Source of the DNA: TTA-H9 sp002071415
GTDB lineage: Bacteria > Bacteroidota > Bacteroidia > Bacteroidales > TTA-H9
Length of the DNA: 64,000 nt
Direction of reading: 5' to 3'
Assembly: GCA_035411425.1 (NCBI GenBank)
Contig: DAONSX010000002.1
Location: 62,001-126,000 of the forward strand
The position numbers were made by a program, and so were the translations under genes. This document shows, piece by piece, positions 17,963 through 27,900 of this stretch (its first letter is position 1; each line of letters opens with the position of its first letter). A model generated the notes under the pieces. That model did not search any database. It saw only the letters and a program-made list of their open reading frames with translations, and was not told the origin of the DNA.

Positions 17963-18206
17963 GGTTTAATTAAATAAAGTTCTGGTATATTGACTAAAAT
18001 GTTAAATTGAAGTTCTTTGATTTTGGATATATAATCATATTAATGAATGATATAAACTTCTGGAAAAGTGATAAGATATTTATCTTTTATCAATCCATTC
18101 ATTAAGTTTTAGGACATCGAAGCTACCTTATCTTTCTAAGTATACCTAAAACCGAATCGAAATATTTATATACTGAATTTCAATGTTTTACAATTATCTT
18201 TATAAT

Positions 18207-18418
18207 ATTTTTATAAACACTGTTAAACCATAAGGAGGTTATTGCCTCAAAAGAAGTGATGTGTTAAAAGAACTCATGGTTTTGGTTACAACAACTAACC
18301 GTTGTTGTGGAATTTAGACACATCAGGATGGAATACATACCTGTACTTTTTTCTTACAGGATTTGGTTAAAGACTACTTAACTACCCCCCAGTTGCGAAA
18401 CTCGGGGGTTTGTTTTTA
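18207..18418 (+). ncRNA. putative structured intergenic RNA with four-way junction
   Basis: A closing helix (TTAAACCA 18223-18230 with TGGTTAA 18364-18370, one bulged A) encloses three hairpins. Hairpin 1 is GAGG/CCTC (18235-18238 / 18245-18248). Hairpin 2 is an 8-bp helix TGATGTGT/ACACATCA (18257-18264 / 18318-18325), capped by another 8-bp helix ACAACAAC/GTTGTTGT (18288-18295 / 18301-18308) with a 5-nt loop. Hairpin 3 is CCTGTA/TACAGG (18340-18345 / 18355-18360). A strong terminator follows. A weak -7-like box (TATCTTTA, 18195-18202) suggests a start near 18207. Nothing on the + strand follows for 1.8 kb, so a cis-acting leader is unlikely. It does not look like tRNA, tmRNA or RNase P RNA; I cannot name a family. 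Confidence 0.5.
18385..18417 (+). terminator. strong rho-independent terminator with GCGA tetraloop
   Basis: CCCCC (18385-18389), one C-C mismatch, and AGTT pair with AACT and GGGGG (18404-18408) around a GCGA tetraloop, followed by TTTGTTTTT. The U-tract lies on the + strand only. No + strand gene precedes it within 3 kb, so it most likely ends the putative RNA at 18207-18418. Confidence 0.8.
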
Positions 18419-18433
18419 TCATCTTACGATAAA

Positions 18434-18868
18434 TTAAATATTGTTATTGGATAATTTTAGCAAGTATAAACCTGTTTCTATATCGTAGAATCTGACAAGA
18501 GGACGAGTGAGCTTGCAAACTATTACTTCGAGGGTGGGATTCACAATGGCACTTTTTAAATGCCCTCCATAAGAGCTTAAGTCATGATCGGTGAAATTGA
18601 TGTGTAAATGCAAAAACACCTTTTCCCCTATCTGACTGATATTTCCCGTTAGGGGGACAATTTCATGCACTCCTTCGAATTCTTTCCAAACATATTCTTT
18701 CCTGATAAAATCATAATAACCTGCAATAATTTTTTCGGCTGCACCAATTCCAGAAATCCAACCTGCCTTGATTTGGTGGCTGTTACAAAACTCAGTCAGG
18801 GACGATAGAATCTCCTCGTCCTTCCAGAGTCTTATCACAATTAGCTCATTATCTTGTTCAAATTCCAT
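18434..18868 (-). CDS. PPC (DUF296) domain protein
   Basis: A 144-aa single-domain protein of the plants-and-prokaryotes-conserved (PPC/DUF296) family. Diagnostic segments are GWISGIGAAEKIIAGYYD, the metal-site-like HLHINFTDHDLSSYGGHL and a hydrophobic final strand. Family members are trimeric; some carry AT-hooks and bind DNA, but this one has no AT-hook, so a DNA-binding role is unproven. It lies 12 bp downstream of a lipoprotein gene on the same strand. Confidence 0.85.
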   Translation of the reverse strand: MEFEQDNELIVIRLWKDEEILSSLTEFCNSHQIKAGWISGIGAAEKIIAGYYDFIRKEYVWKEFEGVHEIVPLTGNISQIGEKVFLHLHINFTDHDLSSYGGHLKSAIVNPTLEVIVCKLTRPLVRFYDIETGLYLLKLSNNNI

Positions 18869-18880
18869 TTTTGAAAATAA

Positions 18881-19912
18881 TTAAGGGTTAATGCTCATTT
18901 GTTTAATCAATAAATCTAAATCTTTCTGTCGTTGTTCGAGTATGGTCTTATATTTCACAGCTTCTGCGGTGTGGTATTTTTCGAGGGCTCTATCTATCCA
19001 GTAGAGGGCAATATCGAGCCGACCTTCCATTTCGCTTGCCAGAGCCATGTTAAAAGCTGATAAATATGCCTTGCGTTTGTTTTTATTATCGGTCAACTTT
19101 ATCCAGTATCGGGCAGCGGTAGCCCAAAGACCCTGATTGGCGTATTCGTGTCCTTTTTGAATGTCTTTATCATTAGTGAGGTAATAGAATCTTTGATGCT
19201 TTTTTAGTCCTGGCGTGAGACGCCATGCATATTTTTTCCCAATATCGTAAGCAATGTCTTGGTAAAGTTCTGCTCTTCCTGGCAGAGTGGCGATGGTTTT
19301 TTCCCATGAATAACCATAAGTCGAATATGAAAGAGTGTCTATCGAAATATATTGGTCGACTAATTGTTTGTTTTGCAAGTCGTAAAACTGGAAACCTATT
19401 GCTGCCAGAGCAGTTAATTGCATATAATACAATCCGTTATCCATCAAAAAATAGTCGAAATTATCGAATATACTCATCTTATCGATGATCAATGAAGCAT
19501 CGGCAATGTTGGAAGGGCAAAAAGAATCCATCATTGTATCGGAAATGAATGCAAAAGTTTCCTTTTCAATACTGCTACGTAGCCATAAAAGAGGTTCCCC
19601 TGATATTACCAATCGCTGCGAGGTTGCAAAACCATCGGTCAAACCATCCATTACCGCCCATGATATTAAGGTATCGTATTTGGTCGAATCATAATATAGT
19701 TGTCCGGCAAATCCATAAAAAACTCCATTCGAATCCTCTGGTTCAGAAATACCATGATTAATCAGACAAACTTCCGATATTTCAGGAGATAGGGTAATTT
19801 CGGCAGGTGTCAAAGTCGAGAAGCTGATTTTGCGCTGTGTAATACAACTTTGTAAAGTAAGCCCAATGGTCAGAAGACCGAAAATCTTAAATCTCCATTG
19901 GAAGCGATTCAT
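18881..19912 (-). CDS. lipoprotein, resembles DUF6340 family, with TPR-like C-terminus
   Basis: The start at 19912 gives MNRFQWRFKIFGLLTIGLTLQSC, a lipoprotein signal with lipobox LQSC (Cys23); longer in-frame starts at 19921 and 19939 are possible. The 343-aa protein has a middle region with repeated Tyr/Asp/Leu stretches. Its last ~90 residues are helical and alternate like TPR repeats (NQGLWATAARYWIKL, AFNMALASEMEGRLDIALYWIDRALEKY). The architecture resembles DUF6340 lipoproteins of Bacteroidota. Function unknown; probably located at the periplasm or outer membrane. Confidence 0.65.
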   Translation of the reverse strand: MNRFQWRFKIFGLLTIGLTLQSCITQRKISFSTLTPAEITLSPEISEVCLINHGISEPEDSNGVFYGFAGQLYYDSTKYDTLISWAVMDGLTDGFATSQRLVISGEPLLWLRSSIEKETFAFISDTMMDSFCPSNIADASLIIDKMSIFDNFDYFLMDNGLYYMQLTALAAIGFQFYDLQNKQLVDQYISIDTLSYSTYGYSWEKTIATLPGRAELYQDIAYDIGKKYAWRLTPGLKKHQRFYYLTNDKDIQKGHEYANQGLWATAARYWIKLTDNKNKRKAYLSAFNMALASEMEGRLDIALYWIDRALEKYHTAEAVKYKTILEQRQKDLDLLIKQMSINP

Positions 19913-20145
19913 CGAAAACATGAAACAATTTTTAAGCATAATGAAGATGCAAGTGAAATTTGTTTTATACGAAGTTAAATGTAATTTTGATAAACAAAGG
20001 AATAAAACATTGCATAATTTTGCGAATTAGTATTTAAAATACTTATTTTGAATACATTATCGATCGTCCTTATTTAGAATTCTTTTAAATTACTGTTATT
20101 TTATTAACATTGTTATTTTTTTAACAAATAAAGAAAACTTCTAAT

Positions 20146-20153
20146 TATCTTTG
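20146..20153 (+). promoter_or_regulatory. putative -7 box of the hydrogenase operon
   Basis: TATCTTTG matches TAnnTTTG exactly, 85 bp before the first gene; no good TTTG is seen at the -33 position. Two further perfect boxes (TAATTTTG at 19982-19989 and 20015-20022) lie upstream. The leader would be about 80 nt with no obvious regulatory fold. Confidence 0.45.
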
Positions 20154-20238
20154 CACAGGAAATTTAAGTTGAAGATTTAGCAATTAAGAAATTGATTGTG
20201 TTAATTTTAACATCATAAACCTTAAAAATATCCACCAC

Positions 20239-20628
20239 ATGTCTCAGATAAAGTCATTTGAAGATTTAAGGAAAATAAAGGAAGATTTTGGGAAAAGGAT
20301 TCAATTTCGTGAGAAGAGCTTCGATCCATCAAAGGTAGTTCAGATAAAAGTTGGATTTGGCACAAGCGGGATTGCTTCGGGTGCGAAAGAAGTGATGACC
20401 TTTTTAAGGGATGAGCTTGAAAAACGAAACATCGAAGCCGTGGTTACTCAAACCGGAGATATGGGTTACAGTTATGCTGAACCTACGATAGAAGTAAAAC
20501 TTCCCGGTCAAGAACCGATCGTATTTGGCAAGGTTAACGTCAGGAAAGCCGATGAAATCATCGAAAGATACATTAAAAACGGCGAACTCATCGATGGGAT
20601 CATTCCCGTGAATTATCACACCATATAA
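20239..20628 (+). CDS. cysteine-less thioredoxin-like [2Fe-2S]-ferredoxin-fold protein, hydrogenase operon
   Basis: A 129-aa soluble protein resembling the N-terminal thioredoxin-like [2Fe-2S] module of NuoF/HydB-type subunits: VGFGTSGIASGAKEVM, then TGDMGYSYAEPTIEVKLPG and a C-terminal DGIIPVNYHTI. Family members that bind a cluster have cysteines here (for example a TGCMGYCYAEP pattern). This protein contains no cysteine at all; the positions are Ser, Asp and Ser. It therefore cannot bind the usual cluster and is probably structural or regulatory. It is the first gene of the operon, 25 bp upstream of hydB. Confidence 0.75.
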   Translation: MSQIKSFEDLRKIKEDFGKRIQFREKSFDPSKVVQIKVGFGTSGIASGAKEVMTFLRDELEKRNIEAVVTQTGDMGYSYAEPTIEVKLPGQEPIVFGKVNVRKADEIIERYIKNGELIDGIIPVNYHTI

Positions 20629-20653
20629 CATAAGTAGTAAAACACCATAAAAA

Positions 20654-22447
20654 ATGGCAAAATACAGAATGCATTTACTGGTTTGCGGAGGGACAACATG
20701 TCGCTCGTCGGAGAGTGAATCTATACGAAATGCTCTTGAGGAATCCCTTGAACGCAATGGCTTAGAAAATGAAGTCAAAGTAGTGTCAACGGGCTGTTTT
20801 GGGTTCTGCGATAAGGGTCCTATTGTGAAGGTGATTCCCGGTAATACTTTTTATATTCACGTGAAGCCTGAAGATGCCGAAGAAATTGTGAAAGAACATG
20901 TTTTAAATGGTCGTCGGGTCGAACGTTTGCTTTATCTTGAACCTGAAAAAGAACTTCTTGCTACAGGTAGCAAAGAGATCGGTTTTCAGAAAAAACAGAT
21001 AAGGATAGCTTTACGAAACTGTGGTTTTATTGATCCGGAAAATATTGACGAATACATTGCTCGCGATGGGTATGTAGCTCTTTGCAGGTGCCTTACTGAA
21101 TACACTCCACAGCAGGTCATCGAAATGATTAAGAAGTCGGGATTACGTGGGCGTGGAGGTGGTGGTTTCCCCACAGGTTTGAAATGGGAAATTACGGCAA
21201 AAGTAAAATCAGACCAAAAGTATGTGATTTGTAATGCTGATGAAGGCGATCCGGGTGCATTTATGGATCGTTCCATTCTGGAAGGCGATCCTCATTCGGT
21301 CATCGAAGCCATGGCTATCAATGGGTATTGTACAGGCGCCAGCAAAGGGCTGGTTTATATTCGTGCAGAATATCCTATGGCCATTAAACGTCTCAGAATA
21401 GCTATTAATCAAGCTAAAGAATATGGTTTACTTGGTAAAAATATTTTTAATTCGGGGTTCGATTTTGATATAGAATTAAGATATGGGGCTGGAGCTTTTG
21501 TTTGCGGAGAAGAAACCGCGTTGATTCATTCCATGGAAGGGAAACGAGGTGAACCTACCTTCAAACCCCCTTTCCCATCTGAACATGGTTTTCTGGGAAA
21601 GCCGAGCAATGTGAACAATGTAGAAACTTACGCCAACATTCCGGTTATTATCAATAAAGGGCCTGAATGGTTTGCTTCTATTGGAACGGAAAAATCGAAA
21701 GGGACCAAGGTATTTGCACTTGCCGGTAAGATCAATAATGTAGGCTTGATAGAAGTTCCCATGGGAACGACCCTTCGAGATGTAATCTTTAAGATTGGTG
21801 GAGGCATCAGGGGAGGAAAGGGGTTTAAAGCCGTCCAGACGGGTGGTCCTTCAGGAGGTTGTCTTACGACTCGTCATCTCGATACGCCAATCGATTACGA
21901 TAACTTGTTGGCTGCCGGCTCGATGATGGGCTCGGGCGGGATGATCGTAATGGATGAAGACGATTGTATGGTTTCCATTGCTAAGTTTTATCTTGGATTT
22001 ACAGTGGATGAGTCGTGTGGGAAATGCTCTCCATGTCGAATTGGGAATAAACGCTTATACGAAATCCTCGATAAGATTACTAAAGGAGAAGGCACCACGG
22101 AGGATCTGGCCAAACTCAAGAATCTCAGCGAAGTCATTAAGGATACTTCCCTTTGCGGATTGGGTCAAACTTCACCTAATCCCGTACTTTCTACCCTCGA
22201 CAATTTCTGGGATGAATACGTCGAGCATGTAATCGACAAGAAATGCAGGGCAAGTTCATGCAAGGGCCTCATGAAGTATGTAATCGATCCTGAAGCCTGT
22301 ACGGGATGTACGGCGTGTGCAAGAGCCTGTCCCGTAAATGCTATATCTGGCGAACGTAAGGGGCCTCATACAATCAATCAGGAAATTTGCATCAAGTGTG
22401 GAACTTGTATGGAAAAGTGCAAATTCAACGCCGTTTTACTTCAATAA
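20654..22447 (+). CDS. hydB: bifurcating [FeFe] hydrogenase, NuoF-like subunit HydB
   Basis: HydB binds FMN and NAD(H) and is the site of electron bifurcation or confurcation between NADH and ferredoxin. The 597-aa protein has four parts. The first is an N-terminal thioredoxin-like [2Fe-2S] domain (Cys11, Cys16, Cys48, Cys52). The second is the FMN/NADH-binding core with GLRGRGGGGFPTGLKWE. The third is an SLBB region and the NuoF 4Fe-4S motif ESCGKCSPCRIG. The fourth is a C-terminal 2[4Fe-4S] ferredoxin with CTGCTACARACP and CIKCGTCMEKC. It lies between the cysteine-less protein and hydA. Confidence 0.95.
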   Translation: MAKYRMHLLVCGGTTCRSSESESIRNALEESLERNGLENEVKVVSTGCFGFCDKGPIVKVIPGNTFYIHVKPEDAEEIVKEHVLNGRRVERLLYLEPEKELLATGSKEIGFQKKQIRIALRNCGFIDPENIDEYIARDGYVALCRCLTEYTPQQVIEMIKKSGLRGRGGGGFPTGLKWEITAKVKSDQKYVICNADEGDPGAFMDRSILEGDPHSVIEAMAINGYCTGASKGLVYIRAEYPMAIKRLRIAINQAKEYGLLGKNIFNSGFDFDIELRYGAGAFVCGEETALIHSMEGKRGEPTFKPPFPSEHGFLGKPSNVNNVETYANIPVIINKGPEWFASIGTEKSKGTKVFALAGKINNVGLIEVPMGTTLRDVIFKIGGGIRGGKGFKAVQTGGPSGGCLTTRHLDTPIDYDNLLAAGSMMGSGGMIVMDEDDCMVSIAKFYLGFTVDESCGKCSPCRIGNKRLYEILDKITKGEGTTEDLAKLKNLSEVIKDTSLCGLGQTSPNPVLSTLDNFWDEYVEHVIDKKCRASSCKGLMKYVIDPEACTGCTACARACPVNAISGERKGPHTINQEICIKCGTCMEKCKFNAVLLQ

Positions 22448-22476
22448 AATGTTGAATCTTTAACAAATTTCGAAAC

Positions 22477-24246
22477 ATGGAACTCGTAAAACTAACCATA
22501 GATAAAAAATCAGTCGAGGTAGAAAAAGGAACCAGTATTTTGAATGCTGCCCGAAAAGTGGGCATCGAGATCCCAACACTTTGTTATTTCAATCTGGAGG
22601 GAATGAATATCGAAAACAAACCAGGTGGTTGCCGTATTTGTGTGGTTGAGGTTCAGGGCCGTAGAAATCTTGCTCCGGCGTGTGCTACTGAAGTAACCGA
22701 AGGTATGGTGGTCAAAACCAACAGCACTCGCGTATTGAATGCTCGCCGTACCGTAATGGAACTCATCCTCAGCGACCATCCTTTTGATTGTCTGGTTTGT
22801 CCAAAGTCGGGCAATTGTGAACTACAAAGCTTAGCTCATCGTTTGGGAATCCGAGATATTCCCTATCAAGGCGAACAATCTACTTACCGCAAGGATACAT
22901 CTCCAAGCATAATTCGCGATGTGGATAAATGCATCCTGTGCAGACGGTGCGAAATGATGTGCAACGATATTCAAACCGTAGGTGCCCTTTCGGCCATTAA
23001 CAGAGGGTTTATGGCAGTTGTAGCACCGGCTTTCGAAATGAATCTCGAAAAATCTCCATGTACCTATTGTGGCCAATGTGTAGCAGTTTGTCCAACGGGT
23101 GCACTTACCGAGGTGGACAACACCCGTCAGGTAATTTCGGCTTTGGCTGATCCAACCAAAACTGTGATAGTACAAACTGCTCCGGCTGTTAGGGCGGCTT
23201 TAGGAGAAGAATTTGGCCTCGAACCCGGATCCCTGGTGACAGGGAAAATGGTTTCCGCACTGCGCGAATTAGGATTCGATTATGTTTTCGACACCGATTT
23301 CGCCGCTGATCTTACGATTATGGAAGAAGGCAGTGAGCTCCTCGACCGTCTCACCAGATATTTATCAGGCGACAGAAATGTACGGCTTCCTATACTTACT
23401 TCTTGTTGTCCTGCATGGGTAAATTTTTTTGAACATAATTTCCCTGAATTGAAGGATGTTCCTTCCACGGCACGTTCACCTCAGCAAATGTTTGGTTCAA
23501 TAGCAAAAACTTATTTCGCCAAAAAACTGGGCATCGATCGTAATAATCTGGTAGTAGTATCCATTATGCCTTGTTTGGCTAAGAAATATGAATGCCAGAG
23601 GTCAGAATTTTTGACCGATGGAAATCCCGATGTTGATTTTTCGCTTTCTACTCGTGAACTGGCTAATTTCATTAAACTGGCCAATATTGATTTCAACTCG
23701 CTTCCCGAAAGCGATTTCGACCGTCCTTTGGGGGAATCGACGGGAGCTGCAGTCATTTTTGGAACCACTGGAGGAGTGATCGAAGCGGCCGTTAGAACAG
23801 CTTATGAACTTTATACGAAAAAGCCTTTACCCAGAGTCGACTTCGAGGAGCTGAGAGGGCTCGAAGGAGTGAGAGCCGCTACCGTGAATTTCGACGGTTT
23901 GGAACTGCGTATAGGCATTGCCCATGGATTGGGGAATGCACGCCAACTGCTCGAGGAAGTAAGAGACGGTAAGTCGCAATATCATGCCATCGAGATCATG
24001 GCTTGCCCGGGCGGATGTATTGGAGGTGGTGGTCAACCTCTTCATCATGGTGATGCTTCAATACTTAAAGCCAGACAAAAAGCTCTCTATGAAGAAGACC
24101 GCAACAAAGCCCTTCGTAAATCTCACGAAAATCCTTATATTATTCAATTATATGAGGAATTTCTCGGACAACCACTCAGCGAAATGTCGCATCATCTACT
24201 GCATACGCAGTATTTCGATAAAAGTACCCAAATTGTGATCGAATAA
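22477..24246 (+). CDS. hydA: [FeFe] hydrogenase catalytic subunit HydA (group A3-like)
   Basis: HydA holds the H-cluster and produces or consumes H2. In order: a [2Fe-2S] domain (Cys36, 52, 55, 69); a His/Cys 4Fe-4S site (His101, Cys105, 108, 114); two 4Fe-4S ferredoxin motifs (Cys152/155/158/162 and Cys195/198/201/205). The H-cluster motifs are L1 TSCCPAW (308-314, both cysteines present), L2 MPCLAKKYE (364-372) and L3 EIMACPGGCIGGGGQP (506-521), with the small-subunit-like C-terminal helix region fused. All catalytic residues are present. The 589-aa length and adjoining NuoF/NuoE-like genes mark it as a trimeric NAD-linked bifurcating type. Maturases hydEFG are not in the window. Confidence 0.96.
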   Translation: MELVKLTIDKKSVEVEKGTSILNAARKVGIEIPTLCYFNLEGMNIENKPGGCRICVVEVQGRRNLAPACATEVTEGMVVKTNSTRVLNARRTVMELILSDHPFDCLVCPKSGNCELQSLAHRLGIRDIPYQGEQSTYRKDTSPSIIRDVDKCILCRRCEMMCNDIQTVGALSAINRGFMAVVAPAFEMNLEKSPCTYCGQCVAVCPTGALTEVDNTRQVISALADPTKTVIVQTAPAVRAALGEEFGLEPGSLVTGKMVSALRELGFDYVFDTDFAADLTIMEEGSELLDRLTRYLSGDRNVRLPILTSCCPAWVNFFEHNFPELKDVPSTARSPQQMFGSIAKTYFAKKLGIDRNNLVVVSIMPCLAKKYECQRSEFLTDGNPDVDFSLSTRELANFIKLANIDFNSLPESDFDRPLGESTGAAVIFGTTGGVIEAAVRTAYELYTKKPLPRVDFEELRGLEGVRAATVNFDGLELRIGIAHGLGNARQLLEEVRDGKSQYHAIEIMACPGGCIGGGGQPLHHGDASILKARQKALYEEDRNKALRKSHENPYIIQLYEEFLGQPLSEMSHHLLHTQYFDKSTQIVIE

Positions 24247-24280
24247 ATATTCTCTTATTCACTAAAAAACATTACACAAA

Positions 24281-24763
24281 ATGGCTGTCATTAAATTACC
24301 CGAATCGAAAGTCCAGCAACTGAAAAATATCTGTAAATCCTTCAATAACGATAAAGGTGAACTCATCAATGTTCTACACAAGGCTCAGGAAATTTTTGGT
24401 TACCTTCCGGCCGAAGTACAGGAAGTAGTAGCTAAGGAATTGAATGTCTCGGTAGCCCATGTGTATGGTATTGTTTCCTTTTATTCGTTTTTCTCGATGG
24501 TACCCAAGGGGAAGTTCTCTATTTCTATATGTCTGGGAACGGCTTGTTATGTGAGAGGGGCAGAGAAGGTTCTCGATGAGTTTCGCAAACAACTGAATAT
24601 TCAGGTGGGCGAAAGTACACCCGATGGTCGCTTTTCTTTGTCTTGCCTCAGATGTGTGGGAGCCTGCGGTCTGGCACCTGTCGTCATGATAGGCGAAAAA
24701 GTTTATGGACGTGTAGCTCCCGAAGATGTGAAGGGAATCATCAACGAATACGCAAATCTCTAA
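24281..24763 (+). CDS. hydC: bifurcating [FeFe] hydrogenase, NuoE-like subunit HydC
   Basis: HydC is a 160-aa thioredoxin-like [2Fe-2S] protein that passes electrons within the HydABC complex. It has the N-terminal helical bundle of NuoE (LKNICKSFNNDKGELINVLH) and the cluster motifs CLGTACYVRGAEKV and SCLRCVGACGLAPVVMI, giving the four ligands. It is the last gene of the operon and is followed by a terminator at 24795-24830. Confidence 0.95.
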   Translation: MAVIKLPESKVQQLKNICKSFNNDKGELINVLHKAQEIFGYLPAEVQEVVAKELNVSVAHVYGIVSFYSFFSMVPKGKFSISICLGTACYVRGAEKVLDEFRKQLNIQVGESTPDGRFSLSCLRCVGACGLAPVVMIGEKVYGRVAPEDVKGIINEYANL

Positions 24764-24794
24764 GTGTTTTCATAATTTTAGGTTTTGGTTAATC

Positions 24795-24830
24795 AAAAAG
24801 GCTGTATCTGGAGTGATATGGCCTTTTTTA
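24795..24830 (+). terminator. rho-independent terminator after hydC
   Basis: AAAAAGGC (24795-24802) pairs with GCCTTTTT (24821-24828), 8 bp around an 18-nt loop, ending in a T-tract. It lies 31 bp past hydC, before the tricorn gene. Confidence 0.65.
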
Positions 24831-24908
24831 ATTTATTGTCATTTTTTTTGCATACTTGAAAGGTCTTTTTCAATAACTTTATGCCTTCAAATTTTTAAAG
24901 CTTTTGAA

Positions 24909-27900
24909 ATGAGAAAAATTGCTAACCTGTTGTTCGTTTTCCTGATATTCATCACATTTGGATTGAAAGCTCAGGAAGAAGGAAGATTAATGAGATTTCC
25001 AACCATTCATGGAAATCAGATTGTTTTTAGCTATGCAGGCGACCTTTATACTGTAGATAAATCTGGGGGTATTGCCCGTAAACTTACTTCCGATGCTAAT
25101 GGCTATGAAATGTTTGCACGCTTTTCACCCAATGGGAAATGGATCGCCTTTACCGGACAATACGACGGAAATACCGAAGTTTACGTTATCCCTGCCGAAG
25201 GTGGCGTTCCCCGTCGCTTGACTTATACGGCAACTTTACAGCGCGATGATATCTCTGACCGTATGGGGCCAAATAACATCGTAATGACATGGCGCGATAA
25301 CGAATCCATTGTATATCGCTCACGCAAACAAAGCTTCAACGATTTTAAAGGACAGCTTTTCGTGGTAAATATTCAAGGAAGCCTGAGCCAGGAAGTTCCA
25401 CTGCCCTCGGGTGGCTTTTGCTCCTACTCTCCCGATAAGTCACAATTAGCCTTCAATCAGGTATTTAGAGAATTCAGAACTTGGAAATATTATAAGGGCG
25501 GCATGGCCGATGATGTCTGGATTTATGACTTTAAAACTAAAAAAACTCAAAATATTACTAATAATATCCATCAGGATATCTTCCCCATGTGGAAAGATGA
25601 TTTTATTTATTTCCTCTCCGATAGAGACAGAACTATGAATCTTTTCTGCTATAACATAAAAACCAGTCAAACCGAGAAATTGACAAATTATACGGAATTT
25701 GATATTAAATTTCCAAGTCTTGGCGACGATGCCATCATATACGAAAATGGAGGATATATTTATGTTTTTGACTTGAAAACCCGCCGGGCACAAAGGGTAA
25801 ATATTCTTCTGGGAGATGATTTTCTTTTAAGTCGTGATACTTGGAAAGATGCTTCGAAAAGCATCAACTCATGGGACATGATGCCCGACGGAAAGAGAGC
25901 ATTTTTCGATGCTCGTGGTGATATATTTTCTGTTCCTGCCAAAGAAGGTGTAACATTCAACCTTACTTCTACCTCGGCAATTCACGAACGTGATATTGCT
26001 TGCTCTCCCGATGGGAAATACATCGCTTATATCAGTGATAGAAACGGTGAAGACGAGATATATATTCAACCGGCCGATGGAAGTGGAACAGCTGAACAAC
26101 TTACACATTTAGGGGATACTTATAAATATTCTATGCTTTGGTCACCCGACAGCAAAAAGATTTTATGGTCGGATAAACTGCAGCGATTGCAATACATCGA
26201 TGTAAATACAAAGAAGATTACGCTGGTTGACCAGACCCTTGAAGGTGAATTCAATTCATTTACATGGTCACCCGATAATCGCTGGATTGCCTATACTTTA
26301 CCTTCTACTCGCACATCGTCTCGTATTTTTGTTTATGAAGTTGCTACGGGCGAAAAACATTTTGCAACTGATCGTTGGTACGACGCCACCTCTCCAGCTT
26401 TCAGCCCTGACGGGAAATATCTGTATTTCGCTTCCAACCGTGAGTTCAATCCCATTTATTCATGGACAGAATGGAATCATGCTTACATCGACATGCAGAA
26501 AATTTATCTGGTTCCTTTATCAAAACTTACAACTTCTCCCTTTGCCCCAACCACGGAATTGAATGCTTCTGCCATAGAAAAGAAACCAGAGCCTCAGGCA
26601 AAAAAGGACGAAACTAAATCGCCTAAGGCCTCCCCTGAGGTTAAGATCGATTTCGATGGGATCGAAACCCGTTCTATTGCCATTGAAGTCGATCCCGGTC
26701 GTTTCTGGAATCTTGCACCTACCGAAAAAGGGATATATTACAATCGTACTAATTCTAAGGAATCGAAAGCCTTGCTTTGTTATTTCGACTTGAATAATAA
26801 GAAGGAAACCGTTATTGGAGAGTACCATGCCTTTGTTCTTGCTCCAGATGGTAAGAAGATGATGATTGCTGCTCGAGGGAAATATTATATTATTGACGCC
26901 CCTCAATCAAAGATTCAACCAGAAGAATCCCTCAATTTATCAGATATGAAGGTTTTTGTGAATGTGAAGCAGGAGTGGGCCGAGGCTTTTAAGGAGTCGT
27001 GGCGACAGATGCGCGACTTTTTCTATGATCCCAACATGCATGGCGTAAATTGGAAAGCCATCTATCAGAAATATGAACCCATGGTAAAGTATGTTAACAA
27101 TCGCAATGATTTGAATTATATTATTGGTGAAATGGTTGGTGAGTTGAATATTGGACATGCTTACGTGGGGGGTGGCGACAAACCCGAACCTCAAAGAATA
27201 AAAACTGGGCTTCTGGGGGCGCGTTTGAGTAAGGATGCTTCAGGTTATTTTAAAATTGATAAAATACTGTCTGGAGAAAATTGGGATCCTTCTTTGCGCT
27301 CTCCCCTTACCGAGCCGGGCTTAAATATTCAGGAAGGCGATTTTATTCTTGAGGTGAATGGCCAACCTACCAATCAAATGCTTGATATTTACACTTCTTT
27401 GGTAGGTAAGGCAGGGTCCTTGGTTGAACTGAGCGTTGCTTCTACTCCCGATCCTTCAGCAGCCAGAAAAGTGATTATTAAACCCATCGAAAGCGAATCG
27501 GGTTTGTATTATTTTAACTGGGTTAGATCAAACATCGAAAAGGTTAACAAAGCTACCAATGGGCAAGTTGGGTATATCCATATTCCGGATATGGGGATTG
27601 CAGGATTGAACGAGTTTGCAAAGTATTTCTACCCCCAACTGGATAAACGCGCCTTGATTATAGACGACCGTGGCAATGGAGGTGGAAATGTTTCTCCTAT
27701 GATTATCGAAAGATTGAGGCGAGAAGTGGCTACATTCAGTGTTCAAAGGAATGGAGCGGTTACTACACGTCCTTCACAAATGATTTGGGGTCCAAAGGTT
27801 TTGCTTATTGACCGCTATTCAGCCTCGGATGGCGACCTTTTCCCTTATCAGTTTAAATATTATAAATTGGGGAAAACCGTTGGACAGCGTACATGGGGAG

